A stretch of DNA of 64,000 nt from Pseudomonas sp. ML96 (GCF_000761545.1 NZ_JPMY01000004.1:1-64000); one strand, 5' to 3'; counted from the stretch's first letter, positions 42,978 through 51,986 are shown. Translations and numbers: made by a program. The notes: generated from the letters alone by a model not told the origin.

Positions 42978-43709
42978 ATGCGCCACCTTCTGCCGCTCGC
43001 CCTGAGCGCCGGGCTGCTGGCCGGCTGCGCCGGTCCGCAGAGCCCGGACGGTACCTGGATTAACCAGCCGATCATCGACGCCGCGCGCACCGGTATCCCG
43101 CTGCGCGAGGCGCTGCTGGCCCATGGCCCGAACCTGGAATGGCGCCTGGATAGCCAGCGTGGCCTGGCCGCCTACAGCAACGGCTTCGAGGCACCCGAAG
43201 GTCGCCTCAGCACCAGCGAAGACGGCCAGCTGCAGGTGGATTACCAGGGCGACTATCAGGAGCATCTGCTTCAGCAGGGCGATGAACTGGTGCAACAGGC
43301 CAGCGCCTACGGTCCCGAGCAGCACTTCAGCCGCCCGGTGCAGCAGGCCGAGGCCGGCGCGCCGCTCGGCAGCAGCTTCGAGTGGGCGCTGTACCAGGCC
43401 TACCTGGGCGGCGAGTGGAAGATTCGCGAGGGCGTCGGCGAGGGCGGCCTGGTGCTGTTCCACCCCGACGGCCGTCTCGAAGGCCTGCCCGGCGCCGAGC
43501 GCTATGCGCTGTGCCTGGCCGGCGACTGCGCGTCCATGGCCGGCGAGAACGACAGTCTGTGGCTGCAGCTCGGCAACCAGGGCGCGCCCTGGTTGTTCGA
43601 GCGCGACGGCGACCAGCTACGCATCCTCGAGGCGCTCAACCAGTCTGCCCCTGACGAAGTACCCAGCTACCGCCCCGGCCGCCAGGCCTGGTTGCTGGAG
43701 CGCGACTGA
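42978..43709 (+). CDS. Predicted lipoprotein of unknown function
   Basis: 243 residues with a lipobox (GLLAGCAG, Cys17). Residues 18-243 are globular, acidic and rich in Gly, Glu and aromatic residues, with no domain I recognise. It begins five bases after the ridA stop and five bases before the repeat protein, so the three are probably cotranscribed. Outer-membrane retention is likely because residue +2 is Ala rather than Asp. Confidence 0.75.
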   Translation: MRHLLPLALSAGLLAGCAGPQSPDGTWINQPIIDAARTGIPLREALLAHGPNLEWRLDSQRGLAAYSNGFEAPEGRLSTSEDGQLQVDYQGDYQEHLLQQGDELVQQASAYGPEQHFSRPVQQAEAGAPLGSSFEWALYQAYLGGEWKIREGVGEGGLVLFHPDGRLEGLPGAERYALCLAGDCASMAGENDSLWLQLGNQGAPWLFERDGDQLRILEALNQSAPDEVPSYRPGRQAWLLERD

Positions 43710-43714
43710 GCGAC

Positions 43715-44071
43715 ATGCGCCCGATCCTGCTCTGTCTCCTCCTGGCGAGCCTGACTGCCCAGGCCGAACAGCGCCATTACGACGACAGCGGGCGCTATCT
43801 GGGACGCACCGACGATGATGGTCGCACCTACGATGACAGTGGGCGCTACACCGGCCGCACCGATGCGGACGGCCGTCAGTACGATGCATCCGGACGCTAC
43901 ACCGGACGAGTCGACGTCGATGGTCGCCGCTATGACGACAGCGGCCGTTATACCGGCCGTCAGGATCAGGATGGTCGTCACTACGACGACTCAGGGCGCT
44001 ATCAGGGGCGCGAAGACCCGGACGGGCGCCGCTACGACGATAGCGGGCGCTACACCGGGCGTAGCGACTAG
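43715..44071 (+). CDS. Secreted protein of six 17-residue YDDSGRYxGR repeats
   Basis: 118 residues. After a signal peptide (about residues 1-17, ending AQA), the whole mature chain is six tandem copies of a 17-residue unit, consensus YDDSGRYTGRxDxDGRx, the last truncated. Each unit carries two DxDG- or DDSG-like acidic turns and two Tyr, and resembles short beta-strand repeats of calcium- or carbohydrate-binding proteins, but no named family was recognised. The DNA repeats have a 51-bp period. It follows the lipoprotein by five bases with a weak ribosome-binding site, suggesting coupling, and overlaps the converging epimerase gene by four bases. Confidence 0.8.
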   Translation: MRPILLCLLLASLTAQAEQRHYDDSGRYLGRTDDDGRTYDDSGRYTGRTDADGRQYDASGRYTGRVDVDGRRYDDSGRYTGRQDQDGRHYDDSGRYQGREDPDGRRYDDSGRYTGRSD

Positions 44072-44919
44072 TCGGCTGCCAGCACCGCCGCATAACCCTC
44101 GCGATAGCTGGGGTATTGCGGCGCCCAGCCCAGGGCCCGCGCCCGGGCATTGCTGCAGCGCTTGCTGCCGGCGCGGCGCACGCTGTTCTCCTCGGCCCAC
44201 TGGCTCACACCCATCTGCTCGCGCAACCAGCCGACCACCTCGTGCAGTGGCGCCGGCTCGTCGTCCACGCCCAGGTAGCAGTCGGCCAGCTCGGCGCCCT
44301 CGGCGTCGGCCTGCAGCAGGAAGGCCAGCAGCCCGGCGGCATCCTCGGCATGGATGCGGTTGGCGTACAGCGGCGGCTCGCTGGCTACTCGGTAGCCCTG
44401 GCGCACCTGGTTGAGCAGCCACTGGCGGCCCGGACCGTAGATGCCGGTCAGGCGCACCAGGGTCGCCGGCAGACCACTGGCCAGCGCCAGCTGCTCGGCT
44501 TCGAGCATCACCTTGCCGCTATAGCCCTCGGCCTCGGCCGGCGCCTCCTCGTCGATCCATTCACCACCTTGCTGGGCATACACCCCGCTGCTGGAGACGA
44601 ACAGCAGACGGCGCGGTCGCTGGCCATGCTCGGCCAGCCAGGCCAGCACATGGCGCAGGCCGTCGACATAGGCGCTGCGGTAGCCGGCCTCGTCGTGCTG
44701 GCTGGCCGCCGCGCAGTACACCAAGTAGTCCAGCTCGCTCTGCGGCCAGGCCGCCGGGCACGCCGGCTGCTGCAGGTCGCCGGCCACCGGCTGCACCACC
44801 GCCGGCAGCTGCGCGACATCGCGCCGCAGGCCATACAGCGTCCAGCCGGAGGGCTGCAGACGCAGGGCCAGGCGGCTGCCAACGTCACCGCAGCCAGCAA
44901 TCATCAGGGTCTTGGACAT
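44068..44919 (-). CDS. NAD-dependent epimerase/dehydratase, YeeZ-like
   Basis: 283-residue extended SDR protein. The Rossmann motif is GCGDVGSRLALRL (GxGxxG-type, residues 9-21); FVSSSGVYAQ and YSGKVMLEAEQL provide Ser and YxxxK catalytic-type residues; GIYGPGR is typical of the family. Atypical SDRs of this kind (YeeZ) have no assigned substrate. It is alone on the minus strand between the repeat protein and exbB. Confidence 0.88.
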   Translation of the reverse strand: MSKTLMIAGCGDVGSRLALRLQPSGWTLYGLRRDVAQLPAVVQPVAGDLQQPACPAAWPQSELDYLVYCAAASQHDEAGYRSAYVDGLRHVLAWLAEHGQRPRRLLFVSSSGVYAQQGGEWIDEEAPAEAEGYSGKVMLEAEQLALASGLPATLVRLTGIYGPGRQWLLNQVRQGYRVASEPPLYANRIHAEDAAGLLAFLLQADAEGAELADCYLGVDDEPAPLHEVVGWLREQMGVSQWAEENSVRRAGSKRCSNARARALGWAPQYPSYREGYAAVLAAD

Positions 44920-45087
44920 GGAGAAGCTCTACCTCGCAGGAAAGGAAGGGGGTTACCGGAAATCCGGAGCGGGTGGAATAGTTACATTATTGCTTTCACA
45001 AACAAGAATTACTTGCAATAATACAGGCCGTTTTTTGCACGGGGCACCCTCCCCGTCCGACGCTCCCCCACTTCAGGTCCGGCCAGC

Positions 45088-46200
45088 ATGAACTCTACCG
45101 CCCTCCGCGCCCAGCCCACTTTCTTCTCTCGCCTGGCGCTGCCAGCTCTGCTGCTCGGCCTGCTGCTGCCGTTCGGCGTACACGCCGAAGAGGTGGCCCC
45201 GGCTGCCCAGCAACCGGCCGCCACTACCCCGGCTACCGCGCCGACCGGCACTCCGGCTGATCCGGCCGCCGTCGCCCCCGCAGCCACTGGCGAGACCCTG
45301 GCCCCGGCGCCCGTGACCCATCCGCAAGCCGAGGCCCTCAAGGCCAAGCTGGACGCCCTGGGCGAGCAGGCCACCCCTGAGCAGGTCGAAACCGCTCGCC
45401 TGGAGTTCCTGCAGCAGAACAACATCGTCGGCGCCGATGCCGAGCAGCTGCAGGCCGCCCTGCAGGCGCTGCAAGGCGACGCCGAACAGGTCGAGGAAGA
45501 AGTGCTGCACGACCTATCGCCGTGGGGCATGTACCAGAACGCCGACCGCGTGGTGAAGAGCGTGATGATCGGCCTGGTACTGGCCTCGATCCTGACCTGG
45601 ACCGTGTGGGTCGCCAAGGGTCTGGAACTGGTCATCGCCCGCCGCCGCCTGCAGCGCGAGCTGCCTGAGCTGAAAGCCGCCCGCACCCTGGCCCAGGCCG
45701 CCGAGCAGGCGCGTGCCAAGCACAGCTTCAGCTCGCAGCTGATCGAAGACGCCCGCGACGAGCTGCGCCTGTCCGCCGGCTGCAAGGAGAAGGAAGGCAT
45801 CAAGGAACGCGTCAGCTTCCGTCAGGAGCGCCTGGTCGCCGCCAGCGGCCGCGCCATGAGCCAGGGCACCGGCGTGCTCGCCACCATCGGTTCCACCGCG
45901 CCCTTCGTCGGCCTGTTCGGTACCGTGTGGGGCATCATGAACAGCTTCATCGGCATCGCCGAATCGCAGACCACCAACCTCGCCGTGGTCGCCCCCGGCA
46001 TCGCCGAAGCCCTGCTGGCCACCGCCCTGGGCCTGGTCGCGGCGATCCCGGCCGTGGTCGTGTACAACGTCTTCGCCCGCTCCATCACCGGCTACAAGGC
46101 GCAGGTCGCCGATGCTTCCGCCCAGGTCCTGCTGCTGGTCAGCCGCGACCTCGATCAGCCGGCTGGCGAACGCGCCCAGCCTGTCGCCAAGGCGGTATGA
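45088..46200 (+). CDS. exbB: TonB-system proton channel subunit ExbB
   Basis: 370 residues. The cleaved signal peptide (to about residue 33) and a long Ala/Pro-rich, helical periplasmic stretch distinguish this Pseudomonas-type ExbB from the shorter E. coli form. The MotA/TolQ/ExbB domain has three membrane segments, including GSTAPFVGLFGTVWGIMNSF and the conserved ATALGLVAAIPAVVVYN. It forms the proton-driven motor with ExbD for TonB-dependent uptake of iron complexes. First of exbB-exbD-tonB. No convincing Fur box was found in the 168 bp upstream. Confidence 0.97.
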   Translation: MNSTALRAQPTFFSRLALPALLLGLLLPFGVHAEEVAPAAQQPAATTPATAPTGTPADPAAVAPAATGETLAPAPVTHPQAEALKAKLDALGEQATPEQVETARLEFLQQNNIVGADAEQLQAALQALQGDAEQVEEEVLHDLSPWGMYQNADRVVKSVMIGLVLASILTWTVWVAKGLELVIARRRLQRELPELKAARTLAQAAEQARAKHSFSSQLIEDARDELRLSAGCKEKEGIKERVSFRQERLVAASGRAMSQGTGVLATIGSTAPFVGLFGTVWGIMNSFIGIAESQTTNLAVVAPGIAEALLATALGLVAAIPAVVVYNVFARSITGYKAQVADASAQVLLLVSRDLDQPAGERAQPVAKAV

Positions 46201-46203
46201 GCC

Positions 46204-46629
46204 ATGGGGCTGCATCTGCAAGAGGGCGGTGACGACCTCCAGGAAAACCACGAGATCAACGTCACCCCGTTCATCGACGTGATGCTGGTGCTGCTGATCA
46301 TCTTCATGGTCGCCGCACCGCTGGCCACCGTGGACGTGAAGATCGACCTGCCGGCCTCCACCGCCAAGCCGGTGCCGCGCCCGGACAAGCCGGTGTACCT
46401 GAGCATCAAGGAAGACACCAGCCTGTACCTGGACAACCAGCAGATCGATCCGACCCAGCTCAAGGCGTCGCTGGACCGCATGACCGGCGGCGACAAGGAG
46501 AAGACCATCTTCGTCCGTGGCGACAAGGGCGTGGACTACTCCGACCTGATGACCGTGATGGATCAGCTGCGCGGTGCCGGTTACCTGAAGATCGGTCTGG
46601 TCGGCCTGGAAACGGTCGGTAGCAAATGA
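46204..46629 (+). CDS. exbD: TonB-system subunit ExbD
   Basis: 141 residues. Single N-terminal membrane helix with the proton-carrying Asp (INVTPFIDVMLVLLIIFMV), then a periplasmic domain (YLSIKEDTSLYLDNQQI, VFVRGDKG-like). It begins three bases after exbB and overlaps tonB by four bases (ATGA). Confidence 0.97.
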   Translation: MGLHLQEGGDDLQENHEINVTPFIDVMLVLLIIFMVAAPLATVDVKIDLPASTAKPVPRPDKPVYLSIKEDTSLYLDNQQIDPTQLKASLDRMTGGDKEKTIFVRGDKGVDYSDLMTVMDQLRGAGYLKIGLVGLETVGSK

Positions 46630-47339
46630 GCCAAGCTCGCCGCCTGCCGCTGTGGGCCGTCAGCCTGATCGCCGTGATCGCGCTGCACCTGGTCGTCTAT
46701 TACGCCGCCCTGCTGTGGAAACCGGCGATCACCCCGGTCCTGCTCGAACCCGCCGCCATGCTGATCGAGCTGGAGCCGGTGACCGCGCCGCCGGAGCCGA
46801 CTCCGCCGCAGCCGATCGTCGAGCCCGAGCCGGAGCCGATCCCCGAGGTGGTGGAAGCGCCGAAGCCCAAGCTGGCCATCGTCAAGCCCAAGCCGAAGCC
46901 CAAGGTCAAACCGCAGCCGCCCAAGCCCGAGGTCAAGCCGCAACCCGAGGCGCCCAAGGTCGCCAGCCAGGAGAAGGCCGCCGCACCGGTTAAAGCGCCG
47001 GCTCAGCAGCAGACCAACCAGGGCGAGATCGACCGCGAGAAGGCCCTGTGGATGGCGAAGCTGCAGGCTTACCTGAGCAAGCGCCTGCACTATCCGGAGC
47101 GTGAGCGGCGGATGAACCGTGCTGGCAGCAAGCATGCCCTGCTGGTCAACTTCACCATCGACGCCCACGGCCGCATCCTCGCCAGCGATGTGAAGCGCTC
47201 CACTGCGCGCGGCTCCTTCGACCAGGACGTGCAGCGCCAGCTGCGTCGGGCCAGTCCGGTACCGCCACCGCCAGCGAAGATCCTCAGCGGCAACAGCATG
47301 TCGATCGACTATCCGCTGAACTTCACGCTGACCCGCTAA
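46626..47339 (+). CDS. tonB: Energy transducer TonB
   Basis: 237 residues. A membrane anchor with the functionally important His (VIALHLVVYY), a long Pro-Glu/Pro-Lys spacer (EPEPEPIPEV, KPKPKPKVKPQPP) and the C-terminal TonB domain (YPERERRMNRAGSKHALLVNF). It links the ExbBD motor to outer-membrane receptors. Overlapping starts and stops show one transcript for all three genes. Confidence 0.97.
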   Translation: MSQARRLPLWAVSLIAVIALHLVVYYAALLWKPAITPVLLEPAAMLIELEPVTAPPEPTPPQPIVEPEPEPIPEVVEAPKPKLAIVKPKPKPKVKPQPPKPEVKPQPEAPKVASQEKAAAPVKAPAQQQTNQGEIDREKALWMAKLQAYLSKRLHYPERERRMNRAGSKHALLVNFTIDAHGRILASDVKRSTARGSFDQDVQRQLRRASPVPPPPAKILSGNSMSIDYPLNFTLTR

Positions 47340-47340
47340 A

Positions 47341-47364
47341 CGCCTGCCGAACCCTCGGCAGGCG
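47341..47364 (+). terminator. Hairpin at the end of the exbB-exbD-tonB operon
   Basis: CGCCTGCCGA-ACCC-TCGGCAGGCG, a perfect 10-bp GC-rich stem starting two bases after the tonB stop. The U-tract is missing, so it is either a weak terminator or a 3' end stabiliser. Confidence 0.5.
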
Positions 47365-47406
47365 GCCTGGCCGACCGGGGCGCATCTTTCTGAGCGGCCC
47401 GGTTGG

Positions 47407-47450
47407 TTCCATTGAATGCAGCCGCTATGCTTGGCCGCATCTCAATGGAA
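47407..47450 (+). promoter_or_regulatory. Long inverted repeat covering the oxyR ribosome-binding region
   Basis: TTCCATTGA (47407-47415) is complementary to TCAATGGAA (47442-47450), and the adjoining ATGCAGCC and GGCCGCAT extend the pairing with few mismatches to roughly 18 bp per arm. The only purine-rich site before the oxyR ATG (47458), GGAA at 47447-47450, is inside the right arm. In RNA the hairpin could mask the site; in DNA it could be an operator. Confidence 0.6.
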
Positions 47451-47457
47451 TTTACCT

Positions 47458-48390
47458 ATGACCCTCACCGAACTGCGCTACATCGTCACCCTCGCTCAGG
47501 AACAGCATTTCGGCAGGGCCGCCGAACGCTGCCACGTCAGCCAGCCGACCCTCTCGGTGGGTGTGAAGAAGCTGGAAGACGAGCTCGGCGTGCTGATCTT
47601 CGAGCGCAGCAAGAGCGCTGTACGCCTGACCCCGGTCGGCGAGGGCATCGTCACCCAGGCGCAGAAGGTGCTGGAGCAGGCCCAGGGCATCCGCGAGCTG
47701 GCCCAGGCCGGCAAGAACCAGCTGGCCGCGCCGCTGAAGATCGGCGCCATTTACACCGTCGGCCCCTATCTCTTCCCGCACCTGATCCCGCAGCTGCACC
47801 GCGTCGCGCCGGACATGCCGCTGTACATCGAAGAGAACTTCACCCACATCCTGCGCGACAAGCTGCGCACCGGCGAGCTGGACGCGATCATCATCGCCCT
47901 GCCGTTCCAGGAAGCCGACGTACTGACCAAGCCACTGTACGACGAGCCGTTCTTCGCCCTGCTGCCGGCCGGCCACCCCTGGGCCGAGCGCGAGACCATC
48001 GACAAGGAACTGCTCAACGACAAGAGCCTTCTGCTGCTCGGCGAGGGTCACTGCTTCCGCGACCAGGTATTGGAAGCCTGCCCGTCGCTGCGCAAAGGTG
48101 GTGAGGACTCGGCCAAGCACACCACGGTGGAATCCAGCTCGCTGGAGACCATCCGCCACATGGTCGCCTCCGGCCTCGGCGTGTCGATCCTGCCGTTCTC
48201 CGCGGTCGACAGCCACCACTACGCCCCCGGCGTGATCGAGGTGCGCCCGCTGACCGCGCCGGCGCCGTTCCGCACCGTGGCCATCGCCTGGCGCGCCAGC
48301 TTCCCGCGGCCCAAGGCCATCGAAGTGCTGGCCGACTCGATCCGCCTGTGCTCGGTCGCCCGCCCCCAGGGTGAAGCCGCCTCGGCATGA
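47458..48390 (+). CDS. oxyR: Peroxide-sensing regulator OxyR
   Basis: 310 residues, the Pseudomonas OxyR length, from the second ATG (MTLTELRYIVTLAQEQHFGR). The LysR helix-turn-helix (CHVSQPTLSVGVKKLE) is followed by the sensing domain with both redox cysteines, Cys199 and Cys208 (GEGHCFRDQVLEAC), which form the activating disulphide when H2O2 rises. It activates catalase and alkyl hydroperoxide reductase genes. It overlaps recG by four bases, the usual Pseudomonas oxyR-recG operon. Confidence 0.98.
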   Translation: MTLTELRYIVTLAQEQHFGRAAERCHVSQPTLSVGVKKLEDELGVLIFERSKSAVRLTPVGEGIVTQAQKVLEQAQGIRELAQAGKNQLAAPLKIGAIYTVGPYLFPHLIPQLHRVAPDMPLYIEENFTHILRDKLRTGELDAIIIALPFQEADVLTKPLYDEPFFALLPAGHPWAERETIDKELLNDKSLLLLGEGHCFRDQVLEACPSLRKGGEDSAKHTTVESSSLETIRHMVASGLGVSILPFSAVDSHHYAPGVIEVRPLTAPAPFRTVAIAWRASFPRPKAIEVLADSIRLCSVARPQGEAASA

Positions 48391-50462
48391 CCGAGCTGGC
48401 ACAGGTCCCGGTCACCGTGCTCAAGGGCGTCGGTGACGCGCTGGCCGAGAAGCTAAGCAAGGTCGGCCTGGAAAACCTGCAGGACGTGCTGTTCCACCTG
48501 CCGCTGCGCTACCAGGACCGCACCCGCATCACCCCGATCGGCGCCCTGCGTCCGGGCCAGGACGCCGTGGTCGAGGGCATAGTGGCTGGCGCCGACGTGG
48601 CCATGGGCCGCCGCCGCAGCCTGCTGGTGCGCCTGCAGGACGGCACCGGCACCCTGTCCCTGCGCTTCTTCCACTTCAGCCAGGCGCAGAAGGATGGCCT
48701 CAAGCGCGGCACCGCCCTGCGCTGCTACGGCGAAGTGCGCCCCGGCGCCACCGGCCTGGAGATCTACCACCCGGAATACCGCGCGCAGAGCGGTGACGAG
48801 CCGGCGCCGGTGGAACAGACCCTGACGCCGATCTACCCAACCACCGAGGGCCTGACCCAGCAGCGCCTGCGCCAACTCAGCCAGCAGGCCCTGGCTCGCC
48901 TAGGTCCGCAGAGCCTGCCCGACTGGCTGCCCGCCGAGCTCGGCCGCGACTACCAACTGGGGCCGCTGGCCGACGCCATCCGCTACCTGCATCGGCCACC
49001 GCCGGATGCCGACCAGGAAGAGCTGGCCGAGGGTCGCCACTGGGCCCAGCATCGCCTGGCCTTCGAGGAGTTGCTGACCCACCAGCTGTCGCTGCAGCGC
49101 CTGCGCGAACAGGTCCGCGCCCAGGCCGCACCGGTGCTGCCGCCGGCCAAGAAACTGCCACAGCAGTTCCTCGCCAACCTCGGCTTCGCCCCCACCGGTG
49201 CGCAGCAGCGCGTCGGCGCCGAAATCGCCTATGACCTGGCGCAGTCCGAGCCGATGCTGCGCCTGGTGCAGGGCGACGTCGGCGCCGGCAAGACCGTGGT
49301 CGCCGCCCTCGCCGCCCTGCAGGCACTGGAGGCCGGCTACCAGGTGGCGCTGATGGCGCCGACCGAGATCCTCGCCGAGCAGCACTTCCTCAACTTCACC
49401 CGCTGGCTGCAGCCACTGGGCATCGAGGTCGCCTGGCTGGCCGGCAAGCTCAAGGGCAAGGCGCGCAACGCTGCGCTGGAGCAGATCGCCGGCGGCGCGC
49501 CGATGGTGGTCGGCACCCATGCGCTGTTCCAGGACGAGGTGCGCTTCCACAAGCTCGCGCTGGTGATCATCGACGAGCAGCACCGCTTCGGCGTGCAGCA
49601 GCGCCTGGCGCTACGGCAGAAGGGCATCGATGGGCGCCTGTGCCCGCACCAGTTGATCATGACCGCCACGCCCATCCCACGAACCCTGGCGATGAGCGCC
49701 TACGCCGACCTCGACACCTCGATCCTCGACGAGCTGCCGCCTGGGCGCACCCCGGTGAACACCGTGCTGGTCGCCGACAGCCGCCGCATCGAGGTGGTCG
49801 AGCGGGTGCGCGCGGCCTGCCGCGAGGGGCGCCAGGCCTACTGGGTGTGCACCCTGATCGAGGAATCCGAGGAGCTGACCTGCCAGGCCGCCGAGACCAG
49901 CTTCGAGGAGCTCTCCAGTGCTCTGGGCGAGCTGCGCGTCGGCCTGATCCACGGGCGCATGAAGCCGGCCGAAAAGGCCGCGGTGATGGACGCCTTCAAG
50001 CGCAACGAGCTGCAGCTGCTGGTCGCCACCACCGTCATCGAGGTCGGCGTCGACGTGCCCAACGCCAGCCTGATGATCATCGAGAACCCCGAGCGCCTGG
50101 GCCTGGCCCAGCTGCACCAGCTGCGCGGCCGGGTCGGCCGCGGCAGCGCCGCCAGCCACTGCGTGCTGCTCTATCACGCGCCGCTGTCGCAGCTCGGCCG
50201 CGAACGCCTGGGCATCATGCGCGAGACCTGCGACGGCTTCGTCATCGCCGAGAAGGATCTGGAACTGCGTGGCCCCGGCGAGATACTCGGCACCCGCCAG
50301 ACCGGCCTGCTGCAGTTCAAGGTCGCCGACCTGATGCGCGACGCCGACCTGCTGCCAGCCGTACGCGAGGCCGCGCAGGAGCTGTTGGCGCGCTGGCCGC
50401 AGCATGTCAGCCCGCTGCTCGAACGCTGGTTGCGCCATGGCCAACAGTATGGCCAAGTGTGA
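48387..50462 (+). CDS. recG: ATP-dependent DNA helicase RecG
   Basis: 691 residues. The N-terminal wedge/OB domain (GVGDALAEKLSKVGLENLQD) is followed by the helicase core: Walker A GDVGAGKT, DEQHRFGV (DExH), TATPIPRT, and the C-terminal QLRGRVGRG plus the TRG region (ELRGPGEILGTRQTG). Branch-migrates Holliday junctions and regresses stalled forks. ATGA overlap with oxyR. Confidence 0.98.
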   Translation: MTELAQVPVTVLKGVGDALAEKLSKVGLENLQDVLFHLPLRYQDRTRITPIGALRPGQDAVVEGIVAGADVAMGRRRSLLVRLQDGTGTLSLRFFHFSQAQKDGLKRGTALRCYGEVRPGATGLEIYHPEYRAQSGDEPAPVEQTLTPIYPTTEGLTQQRLRQLSQQALARLGPQSLPDWLPAELGRDYQLGPLADAIRYLHRPPPDADQEELAEGRHWAQHRLAFEELLTHQLSLQRLREQVRAQAAPVLPPAKKLPQQFLANLGFAPTGAQQRVGAEIAYDLAQSEPMLRLVQGDVGAGKTVVAALAALQALEAGYQVALMAPTEILAEQHFLNFTRWLQPLGIEVAWLAGKLKGKARNAALEQIAGGAPMVVGTHALFQDEVRFHKLALVIIDEQHRFGVQQRLALRQKGIDGRLCPHQLIMTATPIPRTLAMSAYADLDTSILDELPPGRTPVNTVLVADSRRIEVVERVRAACREGRQAYWVCTLIEESEELTCQAAETSFEELSSALGELRVGLIHGRMKPAEKAAVMDAFKRNELQLLVATTVIEVGVDVPNASLMIIENPERLGLAQLHQLRGRVGRGSAASHCVLLYHAPLSQLGRERLGIMRETCDGFVIAEKDLELRGPGEILGTRQTGLLQFKVADLMRDADLLPAVREAAQELLARWPQHVSPLLERWLRHGQQYGQV

Positions 50463-50564
50463 TACAGAGCACGAAACACCGGCGGTCGCCCGTCCGACGG
50501 CCGCGCCTTGGCTCAGCCCCGCTGGTTATACTCCAGAAAAAGTAGTCCCTGCCGGATCCCGCAT

Positions 50565-51971
50565 ATGACCGAAGTCGCCCTCGCTCCTGATTCCGCCCCG
50601 CGCCCGCCGGCGGTAATCCTGCAACTCCTCGAGAAGCTCGGCGTACCTTGCCTCATCCGCGCCGAACATCCCGCCCACCCGGCCGCGCGCCGGGTGCAGG
50701 CCGCCCTGCTGGAAGATGCCGTCGGCGCCCTGCTGGTGCTCTTCCCGCAGAGCCAGCTGCTTGATCTCAATCGCCTGGCCGAACTGACCGGGCGCAAGCT
50801 CACCGCGGTCAAGCCCGAGCGCATGGAGCGCATGCTGGCCAAGCACGACCTTGGCCTTCTGCCCGGCCTGCCGCCGCTGACCAGCTCGCCCTGCCTGTAC
50901 GACGAGCGCCTGCTGCAGGAACCCAGCCTGCTGGTGGAGTCCGGCCAGCCCGGCGTACTGCTGGAAATCGACAGCGAACACTACAAGTCGGTGCTGCTGG
51001 CCAAGGCCAGCGCCGCACGCTTCGGCGAGCCGCTGGCCGGCATCCGCCCGAACCTGAATCGCCCGGACGACGACCGCGCCGAGATCACCCAGGCGGTGCA
51101 GGCCTTCACCGCCCGCCGCATCCAGCAGCGTCTCGAGGAAACCATCGAGATCCCGCCGCTGCCGGAAACCGCACAGAAGATCATCAAGCTGCGCGTCGAC
51201 CCGGACGCCACCGTCGACGACATCACCGGCGTGGTCGAGACCGACCCGGCGCTGGCCGCTCAGGTGGTCAGCTGGGCCGCCTCGCCCTACTACGCCGCCC
51301 CCGGCAAGATCCGTTCGGTGGAAGACGCCATCGTCCGCGTGCTGGGCTTCGACCTGGTGATCAACCTGGCCCTCGGCCTGGCCCTGGGCAAGACCCTGGC
51401 CCTGCCCAAGGACCAGCCGCAACAGGCCACGCCCTACTGGCAGCAGGCGATCTACACCGCCGCCATCATCGAGGGTCTGACCCGCGCCATGCCGCGCGCG
51501 CAGCGCCCGGAAGCCGGCCTGACCTACCTCGCCGGCCTGCTGCACAACTTCGGCTACCTGGTCCTGGCCCACGTTTTCCCGCCGCACTTCTCGCTGATCT
51601 GCCGGCACCTGGAAGTCAACCCGCACCTGTCCGCCGGCTATATCGAGCAGCACCTGCTGGGTATCACCCGCGAGCAGATCGGCGCCTGGCTGATGCGCTT
51701 CTGGGACATGCCGGAAGAGCTGGCCACCGCCCTGCGCTTCCAGCACGACCCGGCCTACGACGGCGCCCACGCTGCCTACCCGAACCTAGTGTGCCTGGCG
51801 GTCAATCTGCTGCGCAGCCGTGGCATCGGCAGCGGCCCGCAGCACGATCTGCCGGACGAACTGTTCGAGCGTCTGGGTATCAGCCGTGACAAGGCCGAGG
51901 ACGCGCTGAACAAGGTGCTGCAGGCGGAAGCGGCGCTGCGCGAACTGGCTTCGCAGTTCAACCATCACTGA
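50565..51971 (+). CDS. YbaK-like domain fused to an HDOD domain
   Basis: 468 residues from ATG 50565. Residues 1-150 resemble the YbaK/prolyl-tRNA-editing fold (PCLIRAEHPAHPAARRVQ; AELTGRKLTAVKPERMERML). Residues about 200-400 are an HDOD domain (IPPLPETAQKIIKLRVDPDATVDDI across 207-231; YLAGLLHNFGYLVLAH), a signal-output module related to HD-GYP but usually without hydrolase residues. The family is common in Pseudomonas next to recG and its function is not established. It ends at a bidirectional terminator. Confidence 0.85.
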   Translation: MTEVALAPDSAPRPPAVILQLLEKLGVPCLIRAEHPAHPAARRVQAALLEDAVGALLVLFPQSQLLDLNRLAELTGRKLTAVKPERMERMLAKHDLGLLPGLPPLTSSPCLYDERLLQEPSLLVESGQPGVLLEIDSEHYKSVLLAKASAARFGEPLAGIRPNLNRPDDDRAEITQAVQAFTARRIQQRLEETIEIPPLPETAQKIIKLRVDPDATVDDITGVVETDPALAAQVVSWAASPYYAAPGKIRSVEDAIVRVLGFDLVINLALGLALGKTLALPKDQPQQATPYWQQAIYTAAIIEGLTRAMPRAQRPEAGLTYLAGLLHNFGYLVLAHVFPPHFSLICRHLEVNPHLSAGYIEQHLLGITREQIGAWLMRFWDMPEELATALRFQHDPAYDGAHAAYPNLVCLAVNLLRSRGIGSGPQHDLPDELFERLGISRDKAEDALNKVLQAEAALRELASQFNHH

Positions 51972-51986
51972 TCGATGCCTTTCATG

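Noticed and set aside
44920..45087. Possible Fur box upstream of exbB in the AT-rich stretch around 44985-45025
   Set aside because: The best 19-mer I tried matched the GATAATGATAATCATTATC consensus at only about 7 positions, so iron control is plausible from biology but not shown here.
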